Positions 7,897 through 15,403 of a stretch of DNA of 17,635 bases are shown in pieces. The position numbers and the translations under genes are program-made. The stretch is from Firmicutes bacterium UBA4981 (lineage in GTDB: Bacteria > Bacillota > SHA-98 > UBA4971). The stretch is taken from the NCBI GenBank assembly GCA_002398515.1, contig DGZL01000053.1:1-17635 (forward strand), in the 5' to 3' direction. The first letter of the stretch is position 1, and each line of letters opens with the position of its first letter. The notes under the pieces were generated by a model. It did not search any database and had not been told where the DNA came from. It worked only from the letters and a program-made list of their open reading frames with translations.

Positions 7897-9008
7897 TCCT
7901 TGACAGGCGTCTTCTCAGGAATCTGGATTTCGTGCTGATAACTGCAGTGTTGGTCATGTGCGGTATTGGGCTTGCCGTTGTGTACAGCGCAACATACGGC
8001 GGGGTAGGGCATGGGCAGCCGGATGACCCTTTTGCTCATTTTAAGCGACAGCTGGTTGCCTTTTTGGCTGGGATTGCATGTATCGTAGTAATCCTTTCAA
8101 TTGACTATAATTTGGTGAGACGCGCTCATCATTTCTTTTATTGGGGAAACATCGCCATTCTCGTTCTGGTGCTTCTTGTCGGGAGACGTGTTTCAGGCGC
8201 CGAAAGATGGCTTAAGATTGGGCCGGTTGTTTTGCAGCCTTCGGAACCGGCAAAAATCGCTGTCATTCTAACCCTGTCTAACTACCTTGCAGATGCTGAC
8301 ATGAATTCCAGACGTGATCTGGTAATAGCGTTTATTCATGTAGCTTTACCTACAGGGCTGGTTCTGCTTCAGAATGACCTTGGGACTGCCATAGTGTCTG
8401 TAGGTATTACCATGACCATATTGTTTGTGGCAGGCATGCGACTCAAGGACTTAATGTCCATAGCGGCTATTGGAGCTTTAGTCTCACCTGCAGTGTTCTT
8501 TCTGGGTTTGAAAGACTACCAGCGCGCTCGTATTCTGACATTTATCAACCCTTACGCTGATCCCACCGGCACAGGCTATAACGTGATTCAGTCTACCATT
8601 GCCATCGGTTCCGGAGGTTTCTTCGGGAAAGGGTTCTTCAGAAGCACTCAAGTAAGACTGAATTTCCTTCCTGCTCACCACACAGATTTCATTTTTTCCG
8701 TAATCGGAGAGGAGCTCGGTTTCTTGGGAGGTGTTGCAGTATTAGCTATTTACGCAGTGATTCTCTGGAGATGCCTTCAGGCAGCCTCAGCAGCCAAAGA
8801 CTCTTTCGGTCAATTGGTTGCAACAGGGATTGCGTCAATGATTCTTATCCATGTTCTAATCAACATCGGCATGACAATGAGCCTGATGCCTGTGACAGGC
8901 ATTCCCCTTCCTTTCCTAAGCTACGGAGGCAGCTCTCTCATGGCAAACCTCATTGCCATAGGTTTTGTCCTCAATATCAATATGAGACGCCAGAAGATCC
9001 TTTTCTAG
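7893..9008 (+). CDS. rodA: RodA, SEDS-family peptidoglycan glycosyltransferase (elongation)
   Basis: SEDS proteins polymerise lipid II into glycan strands with a class B PBP. RodA works in elongation. The 371-residue protein has about ten membrane segments and the family motifs QPSEPAK (115-121), QNDLGTA (160-166), HHTDFIFSVIGEELGF with the essential-type Asp265, and PLPFLSYGGSS near the C-terminus. The HTDFIFSVIGEE wording and the mre/PBP2 neighbourhood favour RodA over FtsW or SpoVE. The TTG at 7893 overlaps the minE stop (TTGA), with a weak GAGGT site at 7880-7884. Residue 119 is Pro where Phe or Leu is more usual. The gene sits after minCDE rather than directly beside its presumed partner PBP2. 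Confidence 0.93.
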   Translation: MILDRRLLRNLDFVLITAVLVMCGIGLAVVYSATYGGVGHGQPDDPFAHFKRQLVAFLAGIACIVVILSIDYNLVRRAHHFFYWGNIAILVLVLLVGRRVSGAERWLKIGPVVLQPSEPAKIAVILTLSNYLADADMNSRRDLVIAFIHVALPTGLVLLQNDLGTAIVSVGITMTILFVAGMRLKDLMSIAAIGALVSPAVFFLGLKDYQRARILTFINPYADPTGTGYNVIQSTIAIGSGGFFGKGFFRSTQVRLNFLPAHHTDFIFSVIGEELGFLGGVAVLAIYAVILWRCLQAASAAKDSFGQLVATGIASMILIHVLINIGMTMSLMPVTGIPLPFLSYGGSSLMANLIAIGFVLNINMRRQKILF

Positions 9009-9090
9009 CGCGGGATTGCTCTGATTCTTGGTCTGCCGGTTTTTTCTGAACTCCCCGGATCCCCTTTATAGAGTTAGGCAAAACGCATAG

Positions 9091-9119
9091 CTGACATGGA
9101 CGGTCAATATATTGATAAC
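9091..9119 (+). promoter_or_regulatory. Possible sigma-A-type promoter ahead of the SpoIVF-like pair
   Basis: CTGACA (9091-9096) and GATAAC (9114-9119), separated by 17 bases, match the vegetative consensus at 5/6 and 4/6. The gap from rodA to the next gene is 152 bases, the longest in the first 14 kb after the left edge, so a new start here is plausible. An overlapping GTCAATAT (9103-9110) and TACAA (9126-9130) faintly resemble a sigma-E promoter, the class that drives spoIVF in Bacillus. Neither reading is strong. Confidence 0.3.
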
Positions 9120-9160
9120 GATAGGTACAACACTGCTTTGCTTCGGAGGGGGAAACCGCT

Positions 9161-9442
9161 GTGCCGGGAAGGTTCTTTCTAAGGGCATTGGCTGCCCTGT
9201 TCATTTACTGTTGTGTCATAGGCATGTTCCATTGGAGCCCTGGGCTTTCGGGCAGGATTAAGCCACATTTGTATGCAACACTTACAGAAAGTATTGATTT
9301 CGTTAGAGTTAAAGCTGTCATAACCGATCTCTTCTCCTACTCTAGAGGGCCGCAAACCGGCTATTCAGAGACTTTGTACATGAAAGACCGGGCGGAACCT
9401 ATCAACGAAGAGAGGGGAAAGGCCGAACGGCCTATGCGCTAG
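9161..9442 (+). CDS. Small single-span membrane protein in the SpoIVFA position
   Basis: This is a 93-residue protein that I do not recognise by motif. It has a short basic N-terminus (MPGRFFLR), one membrane segment at about residues 6-24, and a hydrophilic tail of about 68 residues predicted to lie outside the cytoplasm and ending in many Lys, Arg and Glu. The start GTG 9161 follows a good site, GGAGGGGG (9145-9152). It sits directly before the SpoIVFB-like protease, where related genomes carry spoIVFA or an M23-domain relative. SpoIVFA also has an N-in/C-out anchor, followed by a LytM-like domain. That domain is absent here: the next gene begins 22 bases after the stop, leaving no decayed remnant. 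A reduced SpoIVFA is an inference from position and topology. Confidence 0.75.
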   Translation: MPGRFFLRALAALFIYCCVIGMFHWSPGLSGRIKPHLYATLTESIDFVRVKAVITDLFSYSRGPQTGYSETLYMKDRAEPINEERGKAERPMR

Positions 9443-9464
9443 AGGGGGCGGGTAGGGATAGGTT

Positions 9465-10337
9465 GTGAGAATTCTCAAGACGCATGGAGTAGATATTCAC
9501 ATCAACCCGTTTTTTGTGCTTATGCTGCTTATGTATGCTTCAGTAGGCCTTTTCCCGGAGACGATGTTCGCCTTCTTGGTAGTGATTCTTCACGAATTGG
9601 CCCATGTAGTGGTTGCAGGAGGACTGGGGTGGAGGGTCGAGAGGCTTGAACTCTTGCCTTTTGGCGGAGTTGTGCAGTTTGATAAGGCGTTTTGCGGAAC
9701 CCCGGGGTCGGAAATAGCAATAGCTCTGGCAGGGCCAATCCACAATCTCATTTGTGCCGGTCTTGTTTTTACCCTCCTGCGCAGGGAAATGCTTCCTCCC
9801 GGTTTCGGGAAGTTCGTCTTTGAGCTTAACCTTGCCATGGGATTGTTCAATCTTCTCCCCGCCATTCCCCTTGACGGCGGCCGTGTGATAAGGGCGGTCT
9901 TAAGCCATAGCATCGGTGTGGCCAGGGCGACAGCGGTTGCAGTAAACATAGGACGGATAATGGGCTTTGTCATGCTAATCCTTGGCGTCTACTTGGTTTT
10001 TGCAGGAGAAGGTAACATTTTCCTTCCGTCCCTCGGAGGGTTTCTCATGTTTGCTGCATCAAGGGAATCTGAAGAAGTATTGTACATGCGCATCCAAGAC
10101 AGCCTACGAAAGAAGGAGAGATTGATAAAGGACGGATGTATGTGTGCAGAGGTTATTGCCTCATACGAGCAAACCCCTTTGGTGGAAGTAGTAAGAAAGT
10201 TCCCGCCTGGGAAAGTCAGTATTGTGATGGTTCTCGACGGTAGCTTAAACATACTGGGATTTGTCACTGAGGTTGCTGTCTTGGAAGGAATGGGCAGGTA
10301 CGGACCGAGGATCCCTATTGGTCGCATAGTGAGATGA
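9465..10337 (+). CDS. spoIVFB: SpoIVFB-like site-2 intramembrane metalloprotease (M50)
   Basis: SpoIVFB cleaves pro-sigma-K inside the mother-cell-derived membrane during sporulation. The 290-residue protein has the HELAH zinc motif at H43-E44-H47 and the third ligand in NLLPAIPLDGGR at Asp137. These match the positions I recall for the Bacillus subtilis enzyme. About six membrane segments are followed by a cytoplasmic C-terminal part from about residue 200 (from about RESEEV on) resembling a single CBS-like unit. GTG 9465 is the start, with only a weak AGGG (9454-9457) upstream. It is probably co-transcribed with the small membrane gene before it. Other M50 proteases are possible, but length and context fit SpoIVFB best, and suggest the organism sporulates. 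Confidence 0.88.
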   Translation: MRILKTHGVDIHINPFFVLMLLMYASVGLFPETMFAFLVVILHELAHVVVAGGLGWRVERLELLPFGGVVQFDKAFCGTPGSEIAIALAGPIHNLICAGLVFTLLRREMLPPGFGKFVFELNLAMGLFNLLPAIPLDGGRVIRAVLSHSIGVARATAVAVNIGRIMGFVMLILGVYLVFAGEGNIFLPSLGGFLMFAASRESEEVLYMRIQDSLRKKERLIKDGCMCAEVIASYEQTPLVEVVRKFPPGKVSIVMVLDGSLNILGFVTEVAVLEGMGRYGPRIPIGRIVR

Positions 10338-10462
10338 CGAGACTTCGTGTTTTCATGGCGAAGACAACGGAAATTTGATAAAATAGCAAATGAACCCAGT
10401 GACGACCAGAGATACTAGAGTATTAGGGGACACATCCGGCCAAGAAGAAGGTATTGCTCATA

Positions 10463-12346
10463 ATGGAGATAGATTCGCGGTTACTTGAAAAGATCCTCAT
10501 GAATGTCGAGAAGCCTATACGTTACGTTGGCGGTGAATGGAATGCCACGAGAAAGAGGCATAACGATGTCGATGTAAAGGTGCTTCTTGCCTTTCCTGAT
10601 ACGTATGAGATTGGCATGTCCCATCTCGGGCTGAGGATTCTTTATTCAATTCTGAACAGGCGAGACGACGTTGTCTGTGAAAGGACGTTCATGCCGTGGA
10701 TTGACATGTATGGCGCTATGAGGAGTTCCGGTATTCCTTTGTACTCCTTGGAATCCTGTGTTCCTGCCGGAGACTTTGATATCCTCGGTTTCAGCCTTCA
10801 ATACGAGCTTTCCTACACTAATGTCTTGGCTATGCTGGATCTTGCAGGGATACCGATACTCACATCTGACAGGGGCGAAGATGAACCGCTGATAATTGCA
10901 GGCGGGCCGAGTGTGTACAACCCGGAACCGATGGCTGATTTCATAGACGCTATTCTGATAGGTGAAGGGGAAGACGCTATAGAGGAAATAGTGGATGTGT
11001 ATAAGGATGCGAAGGCAAAGGGCATGTCCCGTCTTGAGCTGCTTCAAAACTTAGCCGGGATATCCGGTGTTTATGTGCCTTCATTCTATCGAGTGTCATA
11101 CTTTTCAGATGGAAGGATCAAGGAAATCGAGCCTACGAACCCTGCTGCATCGTACCCTGTCAAGAAGAGAGTCGTAAGAGATCTGAATCAGGCTGAGTAT
11201 CCTGCAAGGGTGGTAACACCCTTAACAGAGATTGTCCACGACCGAGCTGTTCTCGAAGTGTTTCGCGGGTGCGCAAGGGGATGCCGGTTTTGCCAGGCAG
11301 GGATGGTGTACAGGCCGGTCAGGGAAAGGGCCCCCGATAAGGTGTTGGAACTTGCGGAAGCTATTTTGAAAAATACAGGCTATGATGAGATTTCCCTTAT
11401 GTCGCTGTCAAGCGCGGATTATTCCCATGTGCGTGACGTTTGCAGTAGTCTCTTGGATAAACACCGAGACATGGGGATTTCTGTGAGTCTCCCGTCCCTT
11501 CGCGTTGATTCGTTTTCTGTAGATCTTGCCAAAGAAGTGCAAAAGGGACGGAGGACAGGTCTGACATTTGCGCCTGAGGCAGGCACACAGAGACTCAGAA
11601 ACGTAATCAACAAAGGCGTGACTCATGACGATCTCATCCATGCTGCAACTGCTGCGTTTTCTGAAGGGTGGCATAGCCTGAAGCTGTACTTCATGATAGG
11701 CTTACCTACTGAGACAGAAGACGACTTAAAGGGAATCGTCGACATGGCAAAAGAAACACTGGCGTGCGGTAGGCGTGAGCTCAGGCAGGCAGGCGTAAGA
11801 AAGGCGCCTGAAGTTACTGTAAGTGTCGCATCTTTTGTGCCGAAAGCTCACACGCCTTTTCAATGGCAACCGCAATTGCCAAGGGAAGAGTTGGTACGAA
11901 GACAGGCATATCTAAAGAAGCACCTTCGAGGCAAGGGGCTGAAACTTAGGTGGCATGATGTCGACACCAGCTTCTTAGAGGTAGTTCTATCCCGAGGCTC
12001 AAGAAGGCTGGGACCGGTGATTGAAGCTGCTTACCGAAGGGGATGCAAGTTTGATGCATGGGACAGCGAATTCGATTTTGATAAGTGGATGCCGGGGTTT
12101 AGGTGTGCTGATATCTCGCCTGAGTTCTACGGGAACACTAAGTGGGAGTATGGCGATATACTACCATGGGACCACATAAGCTGCGGGGTGTCCAAGGAAT
12201 TCTTAACACAAGAAGCAGAACGGGCATTATCCGGTGTATTGACACCTGACTGCCGCTCTGGGCTGTGTTCTGACTGTGGAGTCTGCGGAAATCTTGAAGT
12301 CTCGCCAAAAGTCATGTCCGGGGCCTGGAAGGAGGTATCAGAATGA
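10463..12346 (+). CDS. B12-binding-type radical SAM protein (TIGR03960-like), function unknown
   Basis: The 627-residue protein has an N-terminal cobalamin-binding-like Rossmann region (about 1-190, with AFPDTYEIGMSHLGLRILY and GFSLQYELSYTN), then a radical SAM core with CxxxCxxC at C270, C274 and C277. The C-terminus bears a Cys cluster (C597, C602, C605, C608: CRSGLCSDCGVC) that may hold a second metal site. This architecture matches the conserved TIGR03960 group, which is coupled to a DUF2344 protein and often to rng. I know of no established substrate. ATG 10463 is preferred, 11 bases after GAAGG (10447-10451), since an in-frame TTG at 10454 lies too close. The 125 bases upstream contain a -10-like TAAAAT (10379-10384) without a matching -35. 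The stop overlaps the next start. Confidence 0.9.
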   Translation: MEIDSRLLEKILMNVEKPIRYVGGEWNATRKRHNDVDVKVLLAFPDTYEIGMSHLGLRILYSILNRRDDVVCERTFMPWIDMYGAMRSSGIPLYSLESCVPAGDFDILGFSLQYELSYTNVLAMLDLAGIPILTSDRGEDEPLIIAGGPSVYNPEPMADFIDAILIGEGEDAIEEIVDVYKDAKAKGMSRLELLQNLAGISGVYVPSFYRVSYFSDGRIKEIEPTNPAASYPVKKRVVRDLNQAEYPARVVTPLTEIVHDRAVLEVFRGCARGCRFCQAGMVYRPVRERAPDKVLELAEAILKNTGYDEISLMSLSSADYSHVRDVCSSLLDKHRDMGISVSLPSLRVDSFSVDLAKEVQKGRRTGLTFAPEAGTQRLRNVINKGVTHDDLIHAATAAFSEGWHSLKLYFMIGLPTETEDDLKGIVDMAKETLACGRRELRQAGVRKAPEVTVSVASFVPKAHTPFQWQPQLPREELVRRQAYLKKHLRGKGLKLRWHDVDTSFLEVVLSRGSRRLGPVIEAAYRRGCKFDAWDSEFDFDKWMPGFRCADISPEFYGNTKWEYGDILPWDHISCGVSKEFLTQEAERALSGVLTPDCRSGLCSDCGVCGNLEVSPKVMSGAWKEVSE

Positions 12347-13074
12347 CAGCTATGGGAGAGCCCCTACATGACTGTCAAGTGCCGACTTGTACTTGGAGAA
12401 TCCGGATAACCAAGACCGGTGTGACCAAATACATGTCCCATCTGGATTTTGTTAGGACTATAGAGAGATCGGTGAGGCGAGCCGAATTACCCATTGCGTT
12501 ATCTGGTGGATTCAATCCCCGTCCGCGGATGTCATTTTCTCCTGCCTTGCCTGTAGGAGTATCCAGTAATTCAGAGTTTGCTGATATTCTGCTGAAAGAA
12601 TCGGTGGATGTAAATGAGGCGTCTCTAAGGCTGAATCAGTTTTCGCCTGCGGGGATGAGGGTCACATCTTCGCGGATGCTTCCTCCGAACACCCCCGCCC
12701 TGTCCGCCATTATCCAGGCTGCATCGTATAGACTGGAGTTGCATGGTGAGACGGAAGTGCGGTTAAACTGCGTTTTGACGACCATCGACACGATTTTAGA
12801 GAGGGATTCCATTCCGGTTGAGCGCGTCACGCCTAAAGGTATTCGTAGACTTGATCTTCGTCCGCTGATTTATGAAATGCGTGTAGAGGCACATAACTCC
12901 CTTGTGTCAGTTTATGCTACTGTTGCCTCAGGCTCGCAAGGGAATGTCAGACCATTTGATTTGGCCGAGGTTATCCTGGAATCCGGGGGAATTGAAAACG
13001 GCGGCGTTTTCATGGATATTACCCGAGAGGGACTTTATACGTTTCGCGACGGCAAACTATGCCTGCCCTGGTAA
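12343..13074 (+). CDS. TIGR03936 family DUF2344 protein, radical SAM partner
   Basis: This 243-residue protein carries the DUF2344 signature in its first half: RIRITKTGVTKYMSHLD, RTIERSVRRAELPIALSGGF, NPRPRMSFSPALPVGVSS. The family is either a separate gene after, or fused to, the TIGR03960 radical SAM protein, so the two probably act together, perhaps on RNA or translation given the adjacent rng, but no function is established. ATG 12343 overlaps the previous stop by four bases and follows AAGGAGGT (12329-12336). A second ATG at 12352 is less well placed. No membrane segment or signal peptide is seen. Confidence 0.88.
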   Translation: MTAMGEPLHDCQVPTCTWRIRITKTGVTKYMSHLDFVRTIERSVRRAELPIALSGGFNPRPRMSFSPALPVGVSSNSEFADILLKESVDVNEASLRLNQFSPAGMRVTSSRMLPPNTPALSAIIQAASYRLELHGETEVRLNCVLTTIDTILERDSIPVERVTPKGIRRLDLRPLIYEMRVEAHNSLVSVYATVASGSQGNVRPFDLAEVILESGGIENGGVFMDITREGLYTFRDGKLCLPW

Positions 13075-13104
13075 ACGAGTTCATAGTCGTAATGTTCGGT
13101 ATTC

Positions 13105-13117
13105 TCCCCACTGGGGA
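13105..13117 (+). repeat. Small perfect hairpin in the rng leader
   Basis: TCCCC, three bases, then GGGGA: five GC-rich base pairs with a tight loop, 22 bases before the rng start codon and upstream of its ribosome site. Enterobacterial rne uses 5' leader hairpins for self-regulation. Whether this hairpin plays such a role is speculation, and its length alone is not significant. Confidence 0.3.
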
Positions 13118-13139
13118 CTTATTTGAGGAGTGAGGACGA

Positions 13140-14915
13140 ATGTCCAAGGAGATTGTTGTTAGTACTGGGCCGGGTGAGACCCGGGCAGCGGTTATAGAAA
13201 ACGGTAGACTTGTGGAAGTGTACATTGAGAGATCTGCTCATCAAAGACACGTCGGTAATATATATAAAGGTAGAGTTGAGAATGTTTTGCCAGGTATGCA
13301 GGCTGCTTTTGTCAATATCGGGCTTGAGCGAAATGCTTTCCTTTACGTGGACGATGCGCTCAAGGCCAGGGAAGGGCATTTTGACGACCTAGACATAGAG
13401 GATTTAAAAGCCCTTTCAATCAGGGACATTCTCAAGGAAAACCAAGATATCATTGTTCAGGCAACCAAGGAGCCCATAGGCACAAAAGGCGCAAGGGTAG
13501 TGACCCAGGTAACTCTTCCCGGCAGGAATGTGGTGCTTATGCCTACCGTAGATTATGTAGGAGTAAGCAGGCGTATTACTGATGACGAGGAGAGGACTCG
13601 GTTAAAGAAGGCTGCGGGCAAAGCTAAACCTCGGGGGTACGGAGTCATTGTCCGTACTGCGGCTGAAGGTAAGGACGAAGGTGAAATTGGCTCTGAGATA
13701 AAGTTTTTGGTGAAGCTCTGGCGTCGAGTGAAGCAAAAGGCGCGGCGGGCATCTGCCCCTTGTCTTCTGCACCGAGACTACGATTTGATTTACAGGATCA
13801 TGAGAGATTTTCTGTCTGATGATGTTGACGCTTTCATCATCGATGATGAGCATGAGTTTGGGAAAGCCGAGGATATCATAAACATAATGTCACCCAGGTT
13901 ACGGAGTAGACTGAAGCTATACGACAAAGAAACCCCGATTTTGGAGACCTACGGAATCGAAGACGAGATTGAGAAGGCTCTACGTCCTAAGGTATGGCTA
14001 TCGTGCGGGGGGTACATCGTTTTTGATGAGACTGAGGCCCTGACAAGTATTGATGTGAATACCGGCCGTTATACAGGCACCATCAACCTTCAAGATACAG
14101 TCCTCAAGACCAATCTCGAAGCAGCCAGCGCCATAGCTCATCATTTAAGGCTTAGAAACATCGGCGGGATAATCGTCATTGATTTTATAGACATGGATTC
14201 TGAAGATGCCCGGGAGCAAGTTGCGAAACAACTTGAAGAAGAGTTAAAGAAGGATAAGACCAAGGCGACGGTCCTTGGTTTTACTCATCTTGGCCTTCTT
14301 GAAATGACACGCAAGAAAACAAGGCCAGGGCTTCAGGAAGCTCTTACACGATCATGTCCATATTGTGACGGAAGAGGGTTAATACTATCAGAGGAGACTC
14401 TTGCGTTCAGAACTGAGCGGGCACTGAAGCGGATTGCCGGTAGGACTGACCAGGAGGCGATGTTAGTCACTTTGCATCCTAATGTGGCGTCGCTTCTCAT
14501 TGGGCAGGGTGGAGGAAACCTTTCAAGACTTGAGCAGGAAACAGCGAAAGTCATCTATGTCAAGGGCAACCCCAATGTCCATATGGAGGATATAGGTGAA
14601 ATCATCACCGGGAAGCAGGAAGCAATAAGGAAAATGGCTGTCCCTGTCAGTGTAGGGGATGTAATAGAGGTGGAAATCAAAGAACAACATGCTTCAAATC
14701 CGGCAAATGGGATCACCCGAATAGACGGATATATTTTGGACATTGACGGAGCAGGGGGTTTAATCGGGAAAAGAATCTTAGTGGAAATCCGAAAGGTTTT
14801 CAGAACTTATGCTAAGGCAAAACCTATCGAGGCAAAAGACGAAAAGAATATGATATCAGCCGTAGATCTTAATGGCTCAACTAACATGGTGATAGCCGGT
14901 GACGGACATGTTTGA
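13140..14915 (+). CDS. rng: Ribonuclease E/G family endoribonuclease
   Basis: RNase E/G enzymes cut single-stranded AU-rich RNA and process rRNA and mRNA. The 591-residue protein opens with an S1-containing region (about 37-125, GNIYKGRVENVLPGMQAAFVNIG). The DNase-I-like catalytic domain has Asp305 in SIDVNTG and Asp348 in VIDFIDMD, and the zinc-link CPYC (C406, C409). These correspond closely to D303, D346, C404 and C407 of Escherichia coli RNase E. A further region of about 130 residues with a TRAM/OB-like stretch (PVSVGDVIEVEIKEQ) follows, as in Bacillota homologues. The long disordered degradosome scaffold of RNase E is absent. ATG 13140 has GGAG and GAGG sites at 4-9 bases. The stop lies inside the rplU promoter -35 box. 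Confidence 0.95.
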   Translation: MSKEIVVSTGPGETRAAVIENGRLVEVYIERSAHQRHVGNIYKGRVENVLPGMQAAFVNIGLERNAFLYVDDALKAREGHFDDLDIEDLKALSIRDILKENQDIIVQATKEPIGTKGARVVTQVTLPGRNVVLMPTVDYVGVSRRITDDEERTRLKKAAGKAKPRGYGVIVRTAAEGKDEGEIGSEIKFLVKLWRRVKQKARRASAPCLLHRDYDLIYRIMRDFLSDDVDAFIIDDEHEFGKAEDIINIMSPRLRSRLKLYDKETPILETYGIEDEIEKALRPKVWLSCGGYIVFDETEALTSIDVNTGRYTGTINLQDTVLKTNLEAASAIAHHLRLRNIGGIIVIDFIDMDSEDAREQVAKQLEEELKKDKTKATVLGFTHLGLLEMTRKKTRPGLQEALTRSCPYCDGRGLILSEETLAFRTERALKRIAGRTDQEAMLVTLHPNVASLLIGQGGGNLSRLEQETAKVIYVKGNPNVHMEDIGEIITGKQEAIRKMAVPVSVGDVIEVEIKEQHASNPANGITRIDGYILDIDGAGGLIGKRILVEIRKVFRTYAKAKPIEAKDEKNMISAVDLNGSTNMVIAGDGHV

Positions 14916-14941
14916 CATAATATATCCCGGTGTGGTAAACT
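14912..14941 (+). promoter_or_regulatory. Promoter of rplU-rpmA, overlapping the rng stop
   Basis: A perfect TTGACA (14912-14917) contains the rng TGA stop. After an 18-base spacer comes TAAACT (14936-14941), a 4/6 match to TATAAT, with an extended -10 TG at 14933-14934. Transcription would begin near 14948, giving an L21 leader of about 105 bases. It would allow ribosomal protein genes to be expressed separately from the upstream run. Confidence 0.6.
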
Positions 14942-14943
14942 CC

Positions 14944-14976
14944 TTCGTGCGGGCATTTATCGCTCCGCCGCACGAA
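14944..14976 (+). repeat. Nine-base perfect inverted repeat in the rng-rplU gap
   Basis: TTCGTGCGG (14944-14952) pairs with CCGCACGAA (14968-14976) around a 15-base loop. There is no T run after it, so it is a poor intrinsic terminator. It straddles the start point predicted from the promoter at 14912-14941, so the full stem would form only in RNA read through from rng, or act as a DNA site. Confidence 0.55.
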
Positions 14977-15052
14977 ACGGGCAAAGAGAAACATGCAGAC
15001 AGTGTATGTGCCTTGGTTTCGGCGAGACAGAGCGAGAGGAGAACGAGAATTT
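14977..15052 (+). ncRNA. Candidate L21 ribosomal protein leader
   Basis: Between the promoter and rplU the RNA can form a seven-pair hairpin (14991-14997 with 15003-15009, loop of five, one G-U pair). A second small stem is GTTTC (15016-15020) with GAGAC (15024-15028). Bacillota rplU genes commonly carry a structured L21 leader at this site, thought to mediate autogenous control. The assignment rests on position and foldability, not on a covariance-model match. The reading frame is open through the leader, but its protein is not L21-like before MYAIIETGG. Confidence 0.5.
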
Positions 15053-15364
15053 ATGTACGCTATAATTGAGACAGGCGGAAAACAGTACAGGGTAAAAGAA
15101 GGAGACATTCTGAGAGTCGAGAAGCTTCCCTTTGAACCCGGAGAGACTCTGGAGTTCGACAGTGTTCTGCTGGTACATGACGGTGATGAGGTTAGGGTCG
15201 GAAATCCGATGCTATCCGACGCTCGCGTGTCAGCGAAAGTGCTTGCACAGGGTAAGAGCAGGAAAATTCTGGTATTCAAGTACAAGCCGAAGAAGAACTA
15301 CAGAAAGCGTTACGGACACAGACAGCCATATACGGAGATTCAGATTGAAAAAATAGAAGTTTGA
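15053..15364 (+). CDS. rplU: 50S ribosomal protein L21 (bL21)
   Basis: The 103-residue protein begins MYAIIETGGKQYRVKEGD and ends in a KYKPKKNYRKRYGHRQ basic segment and IEKIEV, which is full-length bL21. bL21 binds 23S rRNA in the large subunit. ATG 15053 is chosen over an in-frame ATG at 14993 because only the shorter form has the family N-terminus, and AGGAG (15037-15041) lies 11 bases before it. The gene is followed after 39 bases by rpmA, with no prp (ysxB) gene between, unlike most Bacillota. Confidence 0.97.
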   Translation: MYAIIETGGKQYRVKEGDILRVEKLPFEPGETLEFDSVLLVHDGDEVRVGNPMLSDARVSAKVLAQGKSRKILVFKYKPKKNYRKRYGHRQPYTEIQIEKIEV

Positions 15365-15403
15365 TCTGTTTTCACTGGTTTACGGTGCAGGGGGTGAAGG
15401 ATA

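Noticed and set aside
10342..10367. Short CTTCG/CGAAG inverted repeat after spoIVFB
   Set aside because: Only five pairs with an 11-base loop and no T tract; too weak to call a terminator.
14993..15052. N-terminal extension of L21 from an upstream ATG
   Set aside because: The extra 20 residues are unlike L21, overlap the structured leader, and lack a ribosome site; ATG 15053 is the family start.
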